This document shows, piece by piece, positions 40,249 to 49,503 of a stretch of DNA of 64,000 nucleotides (position 1 is the stretch's first letter; each line of letters opens with the position of its first letter). Source of the DNA: Asanoa siamensis (lineage in GTDB: Bacteria; Actinomycetota; Actinomycetes; Mycobacteriales; Micromonosporaceae); assembly GCF_016862555.1 (NCBI RefSeq), contig NZ_BONE01000043.1, positions 1 through 64,000 on the forward strand, read 5' to 3'. Made by a program: the position numbers and the translations under genes. The notes beneath the pieces are model-generated. The model searched no databases. It was given only the letters and a program-made list of their open reading frames with translations, and was not told the origin of the DNA.

Positions 40249-40839
40249 ATGACCCACCAGGTGCACGCGTTCGAGCCGCCGGAGCGGTTCGTGGCTGGAA
40301 CCGTGGGACCACCCGGCGAACGCAGCTTCTTCCTGCAGGCGCGGGGCGGTGGCCGCGTGGTCAGCGTCGCGCTCGAGAAGGTCCAGGTCTCCCTCCTGGC
40401 CGAGAAGCTCGAGGAGCTGCTCACCGAGGCCGCCCGCCGGTTCGGCGTCGACCTCGAGCTGCCGCCCGCCGAGCCGGTGGTCGAGTCCGACAACGAGCCG
40501 CTGGAGAGCCCGGTCGACGAGGAGTTCCGTGTCGGCACGCTGGGCCTCGCGTTCGACGTCGACAGCGCCACCGTGGTGATCGAGGCGATCGCCGCGGGCG
40601 AGGGCGAGCTCGACGTCGAGGACGCCGAGGCCGAGGCGGTCGAGGACGACGACGATGACGACGAGCCCGACGACGATCTCGACCGGCTCCGGGTGCGGCT
40701 GACGCCGCAGGCGACCCGCGAGTTCATCAGCCGGGCGCGGCGCGTCGTCGCCGCCGGCCGGCCGCCCTGCCCGCTCTGTGGCCAGCCGCTCGACCCGCGC
40801 GGCCACCTCTGCCCGCGCCACAATGGCTATCACCGGTGA
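40249..40839 (+). CDS. DUF3090 family protein
   Basis: A 196-residue protein of the actinobacterial DUF3090 family. HQVHAFEPPERFVAGTVGPPGERSFFLQA is the family's opening. A highly acidic stretch (VEDDDDDDEPDDDLD, about 128 to 145) joins the beta-rich body to the end, which carries a probable zinc ribbon: CPLCGQPLDP and HLCPRHNGYHR, with three Cys and His residues near 173 to 195. The function is not established; constant neighbourhood with the SCO1664-like gene and mshC suggests a shared process. The next gene starts 17 bases before its stop. Confidence 0.92.
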   Translation: MTHQVHAFEPPERFVAGTVGPPGERSFFLQARGGGRVVSVALEKVQVSLLAEKLEELLTEAARRFGVDLELPPAEPVVESDNEPLESPVDEEFRVGTLGLAFDVDSATVVIEAIAAGEGELDVEDAEAEAVEDDDDDDEPDDDLDRLRVRLTPQATREFISRARRVVAAGRPPCPLCGQPLDPRGHLCPRHNGYHR

Positions 40840-41665
40840 CGGCGCCACGCCGGTGGACGCGCCCTCCCGGCTTCCCGAGCCAGACGCGCTGACGCTGCTG
40901 CGCTCGGGCGAGATCGAGCTCGAGGGCCGGCTGGTCGACGCGTCCAACACCACCCTGCGGGCGTTCGTCTCGCTCGACGGTGTCACCGCGCGCTGCGTCT
41001 ACAAGCCGATCAGCGGCGAGCGGCCGCTCTGGGACTTTCCCGACGGCACCCTGGCCGGCCGCGAGGTCAGCGCCTACCTCGTGTCGGCGGCGACCGGGTG
41101 GGACCTGGTGCCGCCGACCCTGCTGCGCGACGAGGGGCCGCTCGGGCCCGGCATGTGCCAGCTCTGGATCGACGAGCCCGAGGGGGCGCAGCCGCTGGTC
41201 GGCTTCGTGCCCGCCCGGCAGCTCCCGGCCGGCTGGAAGCGGATCGCGTCGGCCCAGGACGAGGACGGCAACCCCTACTCGCTGGCCCACGCCGACGACC
41301 CGCGCCTGGCCCGCTTGGCGGTGCTCGACGTGGTGATCAACAACGCCGACCGCAAGGGCGGCCACGTGCTGGTCGGCCCCGACGACCGGGTCTACGGCGT
41401 CGACCACGGCGTCACGTTCAACGTCGAGCCCAAGCTGCGTACGGTCTTGTGGGGCTGGACGGGCGCGGGCCTGCCCGACGAGGCCGTCGACGTGCTCGGC
41501 CGCCTGACCCGCGATCTGAAGGGCGCCCTGGGCGATGCCCTGCGCACGCACCTGACCGGCCACGAGGTGGGCCGGCTCCGCGGCCGCGTCCGCCGCCTGC
41601 TGGAGAACGCCAGCTTCCCGGAGCCGGGCACCGACTGGCCGTCGGTGCCCTGGCCCCCGATGTAG
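40823..41665 (+). CDS. SCO1664-like protein with PI3/4-kinase-like fold
   Basis: A 280-residue actinobacterial protein. LEGRLVDASNTTLRAFVSLDGVTARCVYKPISGERPLWDF resembles the nucleotide-binding lobe with its Lys, and VINNADRKGGHVLVGPDDRVYGVDHGVTF resembles a kinase catalytic loop (NADRKGGHVL) and metal-binding DHG of the PI3/4-kinase and HipA-like superfamily. The substrate is unknown and catalysis is not shown here. It overlaps the DUF3090 gene by 17 bases, so the two are translationally coupled. It converges on mshC with 7 bases between stops. Confidence 0.9.
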   Translation: MAITGDGATPVDAPSRLPEPDALTLLRSGEIELEGRLVDASNTTLRAFVSLDGVTARCVYKPISGERPLWDFPDGTLAGREVSAYLVSAATGWDLVPPTLLRDEGPLGPGMCQLWIDEPEGAQPLVGFVPARQLPAGWKRIASAQDEDGNPYSLAHADDPRLARLAVLDVVINNADRKGGHVLVGPDDRVYGVDHGVTFNVEPKLRTVLWGWTGAGLPDEAVDVLGRLTRDLKGALGDALRTHLTGHEVGRLRGRVRRLLENASFPEPGTDWPSVPWPPM

Positions 41666-41672
41666 CGTCCGG

Positions 41673-42932
41673 TCAGATCGCCGTCGGCTGCAGCGTGATG
41701 CCCAGCAGGGCGTCGACCGTCTTCGCCATCAGCAGCGGTGCGTCCGGGTCGTCGCCGGCGCCCGCCAGGGTGGCGTCCGCCCACGCGTCGACCAGGGCCA
41801 GGGCACCCGGGGTGTCGAGGTCGTCGGCGATGCGGCTGCGTACCCCCGCCAGCAGGTCGGCACCCGACGGCCCGGCGGTGGCCGCGGCGGCCGCCCGCCA
41901 GCGGCCCAGCCGCTCCTCGGCGGTCTTGAGCGTGTCGTCGGTCCAGGTGCGGTCGCCACGGTAGTGGTCGGCGATCAGGCCCAGCCGCAGCGCCATCGGG
42001 TCGACGTGGTCGGCCCGCAGGCGGGAGACGAAGACGAGGTTGCCCAGCGACTTCGACATCTTCTCGCCGTCGAGGCCGATCATGCCGGCGTGGACGTAGT
42101 GCGACCCGAACGGCGCCTGCCCGGTGAGCACCTCGGCGTGCGCGGCGGAACACTCGTGGTGCGGGAAGATCAGGTCGTTGCCGCCGCCCTGCACGTCGAT
42201 CGTGTCGCCGAGCAGGCCGAGCGCGATGACCGCGCACTCGATGTGCCAGCCGGGGCGGCCCGGGCCGAGCGGCCCGCCGGGCCAGGCCGGCTCGCCGTCG
42301 CGGGCGCCGCGCCAGAGCAGGGGGTCGAGCGGGTCACGCTTGCCCTCGCGGTCGGGGTCGCCGCCCCGCTCGGCCGCCAGCACGAGCATCTCGTCGCGGC
42401 TCAGGTTGGACTCGTAGCCGAACCGGGGCGCCGCCGCGATGTCGAAGTAGACGTCGCCGGTGCCGTCGTCGAGGGTGTACGCGGCGCCCGCGTTGACGAG
42501 CTCGACGACCCGGTCGACGATGACCGGGATCGACTCGACCGCGCCCACGTAGTGCGCCGGCGGGATCAGCCGCAGCGCCTCCATGTCCTCGCGGAACAGC
42601 GCGGTCTCCCGCATGGCGAGGACGACCCAGTCCTCACCGTCGCGCTGCGCCCGTTCCAGCAGCGGGTCGTCGATGTCGGTGACGTTCTGGACGTAGCGCA
42701 CCGGGTAGCCGGCGTCGAGCCAGGCCCGCTGCACCAGGTCGAACGTGATCATCGTGGCCGCGTGGCCGAGGTGGGTGGCGTCGTACGGGGTGATCCCGCA
42801 GACGTACATCGTCGCCCCGGTCTCCCGGTCCGGGCTCGTCGGATGTGCGCTGCGCCGCGCCGAGTCGAACAACACGAGAGGCTGACCGGTGCCCGGCAGC
42901 CGCGGCACGTCGTGCCCGGTCCAAGACTGCAT
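41673..42932 (-). CDS. mshC: Mycothiol ligase: cysteine--GlcN-Ins ligase
   Basis: A 419-residue homologue of cysteinyl-tRNA synthetase lacking the tRNA anticodon part, as usual for MshC. The HIGH-like motif is in YDATHLGHA (50-58), KMSKS is at 291-295, and zinc ligands are Cys45, Cys233 and His258 (GITPYD, WHIEC, PHHE). It joins cysteine to glucosaminyl-inositol with ATP, the third dedicated step of mycothiol synthesis in the cytoplasm. Mycothiol is the main thiol of actinomycetes. It is the last gene before the RHS island, and faces the convergent SCO1664-like gene. Confidence 0.97.
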   Translation of the reverse strand: MQSWTGHDVPRLPGTGQPLVLFDSARRSAHPTSPDRETGATMYVCGITPYDATHLGHAATMITFDLVQRAWLDAGYPVRYVQNVTDIDDPLLERAQRDGEDWVVLAMRETALFREDMEALRLIPPAHYVGAVESIPVIVDRVVELVNAGAAYTLDDGTGDVYFDIAAAPRFGYESNLSRDEMLVLAAERGGDPDREGKRDPLDPLLWRGARDGEPAWPGGPLGPGRPGWHIECAVIALGLLGDTIDVQGGGNDLIFPHHECSAAHAEVLTGQAPFGSHYVHAGMIGLDGEKMSKSLGNLVFVSRLRADHVDPMALRLGLIADHYRGDRTWTDDTLKTAEERLGRWRAAAAATAGPSGADLLAGVRSRIADDLDTPGALALVDAWADATLAGAGDDPDAPLLMAKTVDALLGITLQPTAI

Positions 42933-43286
42933 TCCGCCAGCCTATCCAGCGCTTCCCGAACGATCACGGCGGCCGGGCCACCATGATCACGCCGGAGCGG
43001 CACGGTGACGGGCGTGACGGATGTGGCGTAGCACAGCCCGCGCCGACCGGTTGACCCGTGCGGGCGGACCGAGAATTTCGCCCGTGGTGCGCGGCCTCGC
43101 GTGGGCTCGGTTATGAGATCAAATGCCGCGATTGTAGTGATCATCTTCGCTACCGCACGTGACCTCGACGGCCCATTCGCCCTGTTCAGGATGAGTTCAC
43201 GAACGCACAGTGATCGTTGACCAACGCATCGACGGATCTCTACGGTTGCGCTATCGCAATCGTCCATGGACTGAGGAGGTCCGGCG
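42933..43286. other. Spacer upstream of the RHS gene
   Basis: No gene is seen in 354 bases. The part from about 43060 to 43280 is clearly less GC-rich than the surroundings (ATGAGATCAAATG, AGTGATCATCTTC), as expected for a promoter region or imported DNA. It separates the divergent mshC and RHS genes. Confidence 0.5.
43217..43246 (+). promoter_or_regulatory. Possible housekeeping promoter of the RHS gene
   Basis: TTGACC at 43217-43222 is followed after 18 bases by TACGGT at 43241-43246, a fair match to a principal-sigma promoter, about 40 bases before the start codon. A GAGGAGGT ribosome site follows at about 43274. Confidence 0.4.
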
Positions 43287-46200
43287 ATGAATCATGCCCA
43301 TTTTCGGCGACGCTGGAACAGACGGATCGCCACGGCGGCCGCGCTGATCCTGGTCACCGCGGTCCTGCCGGTCCCGGCCGCCGCCGGTGCACCGCCCACC
43401 GGCGCCGCACCGGTTGCCGCCACGGCGCCGGACTGCTCCCCCACACAGCCGGACGCCGGCCGGGCACTGGCCGTGGCCGCCGCCTGCGGCAAGCCGGTCG
43501 AGGACGTGGCAGCGCGGACCGAGACCCAGGAGGTCTTCGCACAGCCGGGCGGCGGCTGGACGGCGAAGCTCTACGCCGGCCCACTGCGCATGCGCGACGC
43601 GGGCGGCCGGCTCGTGCCGATTGATCTCTCCATGCGAGCGGAGGCGGATGGATCGATCGCCGCTGCGGCGCACCCGGCGAACCTGCGGGTGTCCGGCGCG
43701 GCCGGAGCCGGCGAGCACGAGCTGTTCAGCCTCGACGTGGGCCCCGGGCGGGCCGGCCTGTCCTGGCGGGGCGCCCTGCCGCGACCGGTCCTGGCCGGGA
43801 ACCGGGTCACCTATCCCGAGGTGCGTCCCGGCGTCGACCTCGTGGTCGAGGCGAGCCGGACGGGAGCGCGGCAGTTCCTCGTCGTCAAGCGCCCGGCGGC
43901 GGCGAAGGAGGTGGCCGCGCTCACCTTCCCCGTGCGTACCACCGGCGTGCGGGTGCGGCCGGACCACGACGGCGGCCTGGTCTTCACCGACGACGACCGG
44001 GTCGTCGGGGTCTCGGCGAAGCCGGAGATGTGGGACTCGTCCGCCCACCCGCTCACCGGCCAGCCACTGCGCCAGGTGCGGATCCCGACGAGTCACGCCG
44101 CGAAGGGGACGGCGGCGGTCGAGGTGCGTCTGGCGCCCGCCCGCTCCTTCTTCGACGACCCCGCCACGACGTACCCGGTGATCGTCGATCCGCACATCAC
44201 CCAGATCCGCGGCTCCTTCGACACGTACGTGCGGTCCGACTTCACCACCGACCGCAGCGCCGAGCCCGAGCTCCAGCTCGGTCGCTACCCCGACGGTCCG
44301 CCGGTGGCGCGCTCGTTCGTGCACTGGAACGTCGCGGCCCTGCGCGGCAAGCGGATCAACTCGGCGGCCGTCAACTTCTTCAACTACCACTCGGCCTCGT
44401 GCGCCCCGAAGGCGTGGGAGATCTGGTCGACCGGACCGGCCAGCACCGCCACCCGCTGGACGTCGCAGCCGAGCTGGAACCAGCGGGAGGGCACGTCGAC
44501 CACGACCCGCGGCTACAACTCGACGTGCGTGCAGGGCTGGGCGTCGGTCAACGCCACGACCTTCTTCGCCCGGGCCGCGGCGATCAACCAGGCGACCGCG
44601 TACATGGGGATCCGGGCCACGGACGAGACGGACATCCTCGCCTGGAAGCGGTTCCGCTCGGGTGACGCGGTCGCGGCCGGCGAGGTGCCGTTTGCGGAGG
44701 TCAACTACGGCGCGCCGCCGAGCGCGCTCAACCCGAGCACGCTGCAGCCGGGCGACGCCGCCGAGACGGAGACGCGTACGCCGCTGATGCGGGCCGTGTT
44801 CAGCGACCCGGACGGCGACACCGGACGGGTGGACTACGAGATCTACGACCGCACCGGTGCCACGCTGCTCGCGTCCGGCGCGGGCGGCACGGTGGCCAGC
44901 GGGGCCGAGTCCACCTGGACGGTGCCCGGGGGCGAGCTCGTCGCCAACACCGTCTACAAGTGGCGGGCCCGGGGCAACGACGGCACGGACCTCGGCCCGT
45001 GGTCGGCGTGGCGCTACCTGGCGACGTCGGACGGCTCGCCGACGGGTGAGCAGGGCCGGTTCTCGTTCCAGGAGCTGAAGCTGACCGACCGGCTCGAGCT
45101 GAAGGTCAACGTCGCCAACGGCAACCTCCTGGTCAAGGGCGTCGACCTGCGGATCCGCGGCACCGGCACGGACCTGACCGTCGACCGCTACTACAACTCC
45201 CGCTCCACCGCGGTCTCGGTGCTGGGCACGGGCTGGACACCGGGCACCGGGCAGGGCATCAGGCTGACGTACTCCAAGGCCGACCACGCCACGGCCGACG
45301 TCACCTACCACGCGCCGAGCGGGTTCACAGCGAAGTTCGTCAACTCCGCCGCGAACGCGTGGCGGACTCCGCCGAGCATCGACGCGAAGCTCACCCGCGA
45401 CACGGGCACCGGCGAGCTGCGGCTGAAGTTCGACAAGAGCGAGGGCAGCTTCTTCTTCGCGGACAGCACCGGACGTCTGCTCCGGATGGTCGACAGGAAC
45501 AACAACAAGATCACTTACGGGTACGACGGCTCCGGCAACGTCACGACGATCACCGACACCCAGGGCCGAATCAGCACCCTGGCGTACGCGTCGGGCCGGC
45601 TCACGTCGATCACCGACCCGACGTCCCGCCGCGTGAGCTACACCTACAACGGTGCCCAGAACCTCGAGACGGTCACGGACGCGGGCGGCGGCGTGACCCG
45701 GTTCGACTACGACGGCGACCGGCTCACCCGGATCACGACACCCGAGGGCCGGGTCACGAACCTCGGCTACGAACCGGACTCGTCGCGGATGCTCGACTTC
45801 TACGAGCAGACGAACCCCGGGGGCACACCGGACAGCGCCCGCTACACCTTCACGTACCACGCGGGCCGGACGGAGGTGACCGACCCGAACGGCGTGGCCA
45901 CCTCGACCACGACGGACGGGATCACCACGCACACGTACGAGACCCGGGACCGGGTGACCAAGGTCAAGGACGCCCTGGGGCACGAACAGTCGAAGAAGTA
46001 CAACGCCAACGACAACGTCGAGACCTTCACCGACGCGCTGACCAACAACGCGACGTTCGGTTTCGACCCGAACACCAACAACCTGACGTCGGTCGGGCTG
46101 GCCACCGGCGCCACGTCGACGCTGGACTACAACAACACCGCACATCCGCACGCGGTCAGCGGCGCGAAGGATCCGCAGGGCAACGCCATGAGCTACTCGT

Positions 46201-48035
46201 ACGACGTGGCGGGCAACAAGACGGCCGAGGAGAGCAGCCAGTACCCCGGCCAGAAGCTCTTCGAGGCCGAGTACAACACCAACGGCACGGTGAAGTGGCA
46301 GGACGACGGCAAAGACGTCCGTACCAGCTACGCGTACGACACGAAGGGCAACCTGACCAAGGTCGACAACCCGGCACCGCTCGGTGACGTGGTCGTCGTG
46401 CCGGACGCGCTGTCGCGGCTGAGCGAGCAGACCGACGGCAAGGGTCAGAAGACCCGCTACACGTACGACCACCTCGACCGCGTCGACACCGTGACCTTCC
46501 AGGGCGGCGTCGTGGTCGACTACACCTACGACAAGGACGGCAACCTCACCCGGCTGTCCGACCCGACCGGCGTCACGGTGTTCAGCTACGACAGGTTCGG
46601 CCGGCCGACCGGGAAGCAGGCGCCGGGAGCCGTGGCGGTCACCTACGACTACGACCGCAACGGCAACGTGACCACCTACACCGACGCCGGCGGCGCGGTC
46701 ACCTACGGCTACAACGCGGTGAACCTGGTGACCTCGGTGCGCGAACCCGGCGCGTCGCAACCGGTCACGTTCACCTACGACGAGAACAACCGGCGCCGTT
46801 TCATGTACCTGCCGACCTCGCCGCGGGTGACCGTGGAGATGAAATACGACCGGTCCGGCCGGCAGACCTCGATCGTGGCGACGAACGACGCGACCGGGAC
46901 GAAGCTGTCGTCGTTCTCGTACGACTACACCAAGGGCGGCGCCGACACCGGCCTGCGGCACGCGATGACCGACCTGGCCGGCACGACCACGTACAGCTAC
47001 GACAAGCTCAACCGGCTCACCGGGGCGTCCGGGCCGGGGCTGACCCGTGCGTACGCCTACGACGCCAACAACAACCGCACCTCCAAGACGGAGAACGGCA
47101 CCGCCACGTCGTACGGCTACAACGACGCCCACCAGCTCACCAGCGCCGGCTCGGCGACGTACACCTACGACGCCAACGGCAACACCACCGGCTCGTCCAC
47201 CGGGTGGCAGTTCACCTACAACAGCGTCAACAACCAGACGACGGAGATCACCGCGCCTGGCCGCGCCACGCACGCGCCGATCAGTTACGCGGGCCCGGAA
47301 CAGACCGAACGGCGGCGCTCCGGCAGCGTCACCTACGTCACCAGCGCGCTCGGGGTCGCCTCGGCCACGTCGACGCTGCCCGGACCGCCCGGGTCGGGGG
47401 CGGCGCCCAACGACACCGAGCCCGCCCGCGGGACCACCCAGTACTTCACCCGCGACCCCGGCGGCAACCTGATCGGCCTCCGGACCCAGGGCTCCCGCTA
47501 CTACTACCTGGTCGACGGGCTCGGCTCGGTGGTGGGCCTGGTCGACGGGACCGCGACGAAGGTCAACTCGTACAGCTACGACCCGTACGGCAACCAGCTG
47601 TCGGCCAGCCAGCAGGTGCCCAACCCGTGGCGGTACGCCGCCGGGATGCTCGACGGGCCGACCGGACTCACCAAGTTCGGCGCCCGCTACTACGACCCGG
47701 CGCTGGGCCGGTTCAGCCAGCGCGACCCGAGCGGACAGGACCTGCCGTACGGGTACGCCGGCTGCAACCCGGTCAACAACACCGATCCGACGGGGTTGAG
47801 CTGGCAGTGCGCGTTGGCCGAGTACTCGACCTTCGCCCTGGCCGGCGCGATCTTCGGGGCGCTGGGCTTCGGTGTCGGCGGGCCGGCAGGTGCGACGATC
47901 GGCTTCATCGTGGGCACCTCGGTGTTCGGCGGTTTCGTCGAGGAGGCCTGCGCGGCCGAAGAGGACGGCAAGGACATCAACTGGGCCGACGTCGGCTGGA
48001 ACATCCTCAAGGAGTTGGGTATGGGTGCGTTCTAG
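43287..48035 (+). CDS. Secreted RHS/YD-repeat protein
   Basis: A 1582-residue exported protein. A signal peptide (RRWNRRIATAAALILVTAVLP, cut near residue 33) is followed by a region to about 290, a DNRLRE-like domain (about 295 to 470, with SFVHWNVAALRGKRI), a fibronectin-like segment (480 to 590), a DUF6531-type opening (LKVNVANGNLLVKGVDL), many YD repeats (Y.YD..GN) from 730 to 1330, and the RHS core (LVDGLGSVVGLVDG to FGARYYDPALGRFSQRDP, about 1405 to 1490). The RHS shell usually encloses a variable C-terminal toxin; here the last 80 residues are a Gly/Ala/Phe-rich hydrophobic stretch followed by an acidic end. GAGGAGGT precedes the start. Confidence 0.92.
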   Translation: MNHAHFRRRWNRRIATAAALILVTAVLPVPAAAGAPPTGAAPVAATAPDCSPTQPDAGRALAVAAACGKPVEDVAARTETQEVFAQPGGGWTAKLYAGPLRMRDAGGRLVPIDLSMRAEADGSIAAAAHPANLRVSGAAGAGEHELFSLDVGPGRAGLSWRGALPRPVLAGNRVTYPEVRPGVDLVVEASRTGARQFLVVKRPAAAKEVAALTFPVRTTGVRVRPDHDGGLVFTDDDRVVGVSAKPEMWDSSAHPLTGQPLRQVRIPTSHAAKGTAAVEVRLAPARSFFDDPATTYPVIVDPHITQIRGSFDTYVRSDFTTDRSAEPELQLGRYPDGPPVARSFVHWNVAALRGKRINSAAVNFFNYHSASCAPKAWEIWSTGPASTATRWTSQPSWNQREGTSTTTRGYNSTCVQGWASVNATTFFARAAAINQATAYMGIRATDETDILAWKRFRSGDAVAAGEVPFAEVNYGAPPSALNPSTLQPGDAAETETRTPLMRAVFSDPDGDTGRVDYEIYDRTGATLLASGAGGTVASGAESTWTVPGGELVANTVYKWRARGNDGTDLGPWSAWRYLATSDGSPTGEQGRFSFQELKLTDRLELKVNVANGNLLVKGVDLRIRGTGTDLTVDRYYNSRSTAVSVLGTGWTPGTGQGIRLTYSKADHATADVTYHAPSGFTAKFVNSAANAWRTPPSIDAKLTRDTGTGELRLKFDKSEGSFFFADSTGRLLRMVDRNNNKITYGYDGSGNVTTITDTQGRISTLAYASGRLTSITDPTSRRVSYTYNGAQNLETVTDAGGGVTRFDYDGDRLTRITTPEGRVTNLGYEPDSSRMLDFYEQTNPGGTPDSARYTFTYHAGRTEVTDPNGVATSTTTDGITTHTYETRDRVTKVKDALGHEQSKKYNANDNVETFTDALTNNATFGFDPNTNNLTSVGLATGATSTLDYNNTAHPHAVSGAKDPQGNAMSYSYDVAGNKTAEESSQYPGQKLFEAEYNTNGTVKWQDDGKDVRTSYAYDTKGNLTKVDNPAPLGDVVVVPDALSRLSEQTDGKGQKTRYTYDHLDRVDTVTFQGGVVVDYTYDKDGNLTRLSDPTGVTVFSYDRFGRPTGKQAPGAVAVTYDYDRNGNVTTYTDAGGAVTYGYNAVNLVTSVREPGASQPVTFTYDENNRRRFMYLPTSPRVTVEMKYDRSGRQTSIVATNDATGTKLSSFSYDYTKGGADTGLRHAMTDLAGTTTYSYDKLNRLTGASGPGLTRAYAYDANNNRTSKTENGTATSYGYNDAHQLTSAGSATYTYDANGNTTGSSTGWQFTYNSVNNQTTEITAPGRATHAPISYAGPEQTERRRSGSVTYVTSALGVASATSTLPGPPGSGAAPNDTEPARGTTQYFTRDPGGNLIGLRTQGSRYYYLVDGLGSVVGLVDGTATKVNSYSYDPYGNQLSASQQVPNPWRYAAGMLDGPTGLTKFGARYYDPALGRFSQRDPSGQDLPYGYAGCNPVNNTDPTGLSWQCALAEYSTFALAGAIFGALGFGVGGPAGATIGFIVGTSVFGGFVEEACAAEEDGKDINWADVGWNILKELGMGAF

Positions 48036-48060
48036 GACGCCCGGGCAGATGGGACGGACG

Positions 48061-48372
48061 ATGGCGACTCTCACACTTCGGCGGCCCGACGACGCGGGCG
48101 GCATCGCACGGCGGATGGCGTTCCTGGTCGACGGGCGCGTCGTGGCCCGCCTGCGCCGGGGCGACAGCCAACGGGTCGAGGTGACCGCCGGCCGGCACCG
48201 GCTGCGGGTCCGCACCGACTGGCAGCGCAGCCGGGAGGTCGAGGTCGACCTGGGGCCGGACGAGGAGGTGACCGTCGAGGGTGCGGTGCCGGCCGGCGCC
48301 GCGACGCTCACGAACACGTTCCTGCGGCCCGGCGCCGCCCTCGAGCTCTCGGTGATCAACGGGAACGGCTGA
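48061..48372 (+). CDS. Small beta-rich protein downstream of the RHS gene
   Basis: A 103-residue protein with no signal peptide: ARRMAFLVDGRVVARLRRGDSQRVEVTAGRHRLRVRTDWQRSREVEVDLG has the strand pattern of PEGA-like surface domains (hydrophobic strand, VDG, R..RVEV.AG.H.L). The end (TLTNTFLRPGAALELSVI) is hydrophobic. An ATG at 48049 is an alternative start. It begins 25 bases after the RHS stop and a terminator follows it, so it is the second and last gene of that unit. In RHS loci that place often belongs to an immunity protein; nothing in the sequence proves that here. Confidence 0.65.
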   Translation: MATLTLRRPDDAGGIARRMAFLVDGRVVARLRRGDSQRVEVTAGRHRLRVRTDWQRSREVEVDLGPDEEVTVEGAVPAGAATLTNTFLRPGAALELSVINGNG

Positions 48373-48381
48373 ACGAACCGG

Positions 48382-48414
48382 GGCGACCGGTGGCCCGTCG
48401 AGCCACCGGTCGCC
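48382..48414 (+). terminator. Strong terminator after the RHS unit
   Basis: GGCGACCGGTGGC at 48382-48394 pairs perfectly with its reverse complement at 48402-48414 around a 7-base loop, 9 bases after the stop of the small gene. It closes the RHS transcription unit. Confidence 0.75.
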
Positions 48415-48518
48415 TCCGTTGGTGCCCGAGTGAGCCCTGTGACACCTCGGGCTCGCCGGGCCGGCCGGTTGGGGGAAGCACTGGTGCCCGCACACCGGGA
48501 GTGGGCAGGATAGGTGCC

Positions 48519-48710
48519 ATGGACTACGAATACGCGCCTCTGCGGTTGCCGCCGAATGTCGATCGGACGACCGCCGAGGCGCAGCTCGCGATCCAGGCGG
48601 AGTTCTCCGGATGGGAGTTGGCCCGGGTGCGGCTGTTCCGGGACGGCACGCGGCAGGTCATGCTGCGGCGCCGGCTCGTCAACAGGCCGCAGCCGGGCCT
48701 CAGCATCTAG
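48519..48710 (+). CDS. DUF5703 family protein
   Basis: A 63-residue protein matching the small actinobacterial DUF5703 family: MDYEYAPLRLPPNVDRTTAEAQLAIQAEFSGWELARVRLFRDGTRQVMLRRR. It has no membrane segment. Its function is unknown. In other actinomycetes it lies near the M20 peptidase gene and the mshC block, as here. AGGATAGG precedes the ATG. Confidence 0.85.
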   Translation: MDYEYAPLRLPPNVDRTTAEAQLAIQAEFSGWELARVRLFRDGTRQVMLRRRLVNRPQPGLSI

Positions 48711-48767
48711 GCTCCACCGCGGAGCGCCGGACGGCCGACGGGGCCGCCCGGCGATCTACCGCGAGAA

Positions 48768-49460
48768 TCAGCGCGGGCCGTCCTCGTCGTCCGCGCCGTC
48801 GTCGTCCACCACCGAGCCGTCGAGGTCGCCCGGCAGGAACGGGTGCTCGTCGAGGCGGCCGACCAGCCGGTCGGTGCCGCCGGGCGTGAACGGGCCCGAG
48901 CTGTCGTGCTCCTCGAAGCTCTCCAGGTCGAGCGCCTCGGGCACCTCGCTGACCATCACCACACCGTCCAGCGGCTCCAGCTCCGGCACGTCGAGCGCGC
49001 TCAGCGATCCGTCACCGGCCTGGAGCAGCTCCAGCACCGCCTCGCCCACCGTCTCGACCGCGCCGCCCGTCTCCTCGTCGGGGCCGGCCTCGCTGCGGAC
49101 CTCCTCCGCGCGGCGGACCAGGGCCACCACGCTCGGCACCCGGTAGTCGCGGCGCTGCCGCACCGAGATCACGTGCGGGTGCGCGTCGCGGCCGTCGTCG
49201 CCCTCGACCACGACGCCGCCGAGCTGGCCCTCGACCTCGTCGGGGTCGATCGACTCGACGTCCCAGGGCGTCACCTCGCCGAACGCCTCGAGCAGCAGCT
49301 CGTCGTAGTGGTAGGACGTGTTGTTGAGCGTCACGTACGCCTGCCACACGTCGTCGTCGTCGACCCGGCCGTCGGCGGCCTTCACCGCGGTCAGGTGGGC
49401 GCGGGCGGCGGCGATGACCTCCTCGAGCGCGCTGTCCAGGGCAGAGTGGTCGTCGGTCAT
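48768..49460 (-). CDS. Acidic actinobacterial protein of unknown function
   Basis: A 230-residue, strongly acidic cytoplasmic protein. The N-terminal half is helical and structured (HSALDSALEEVIAAARAHLTAVKAADG, then DDDVWQAYVTLNNTSYHYDELLLEAFGEVTPWDVE), and the middle has VISVRQRRDYRVPSVVALVRRAEE. The C-terminal end is Asp/Gly-rich and probably disordered. I recognise it only as the type of protein that follows M20 peptidase genes in actinomycetes. It begins 43 bases after the M20 gene on the same strand and converges on the DUF5703 gene. Confidence 0.72.
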   Translation of the reverse strand: MTDDHSALDSALEEVIAAARAHLTAVKAADGRVDDDDVWQAYVTLNNTSYHYDELLLEAFGEVTPWDVESIDPDEVEGQLGGVVVEGDDGRDAHPHVISVRQRRDYRVPSVVALVRRAEEVRSEAGPDEETGGAVETVGEAVLELLQAGDGSLSALDVPELEPLDGVVMVSEVPEALDLESFEEHDSSGPFTPGGTDRLVGRLDEHPFLPGDLDGSVVDDDGADDEDGPR

Positions 49461-49503
49461 GGTGAAACCATCCCTCGGGGAGAAAGAACAGAAACGGCGG
49501 CGA

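Noticed and set aside
43251-48359. A very long open frame antisense to the RHS gene
   Set aside because: It is a by-product of GC-rich codon use on the other strand; it has no start site, no domain, and the plus strand has clear YD repeats and RHS core.
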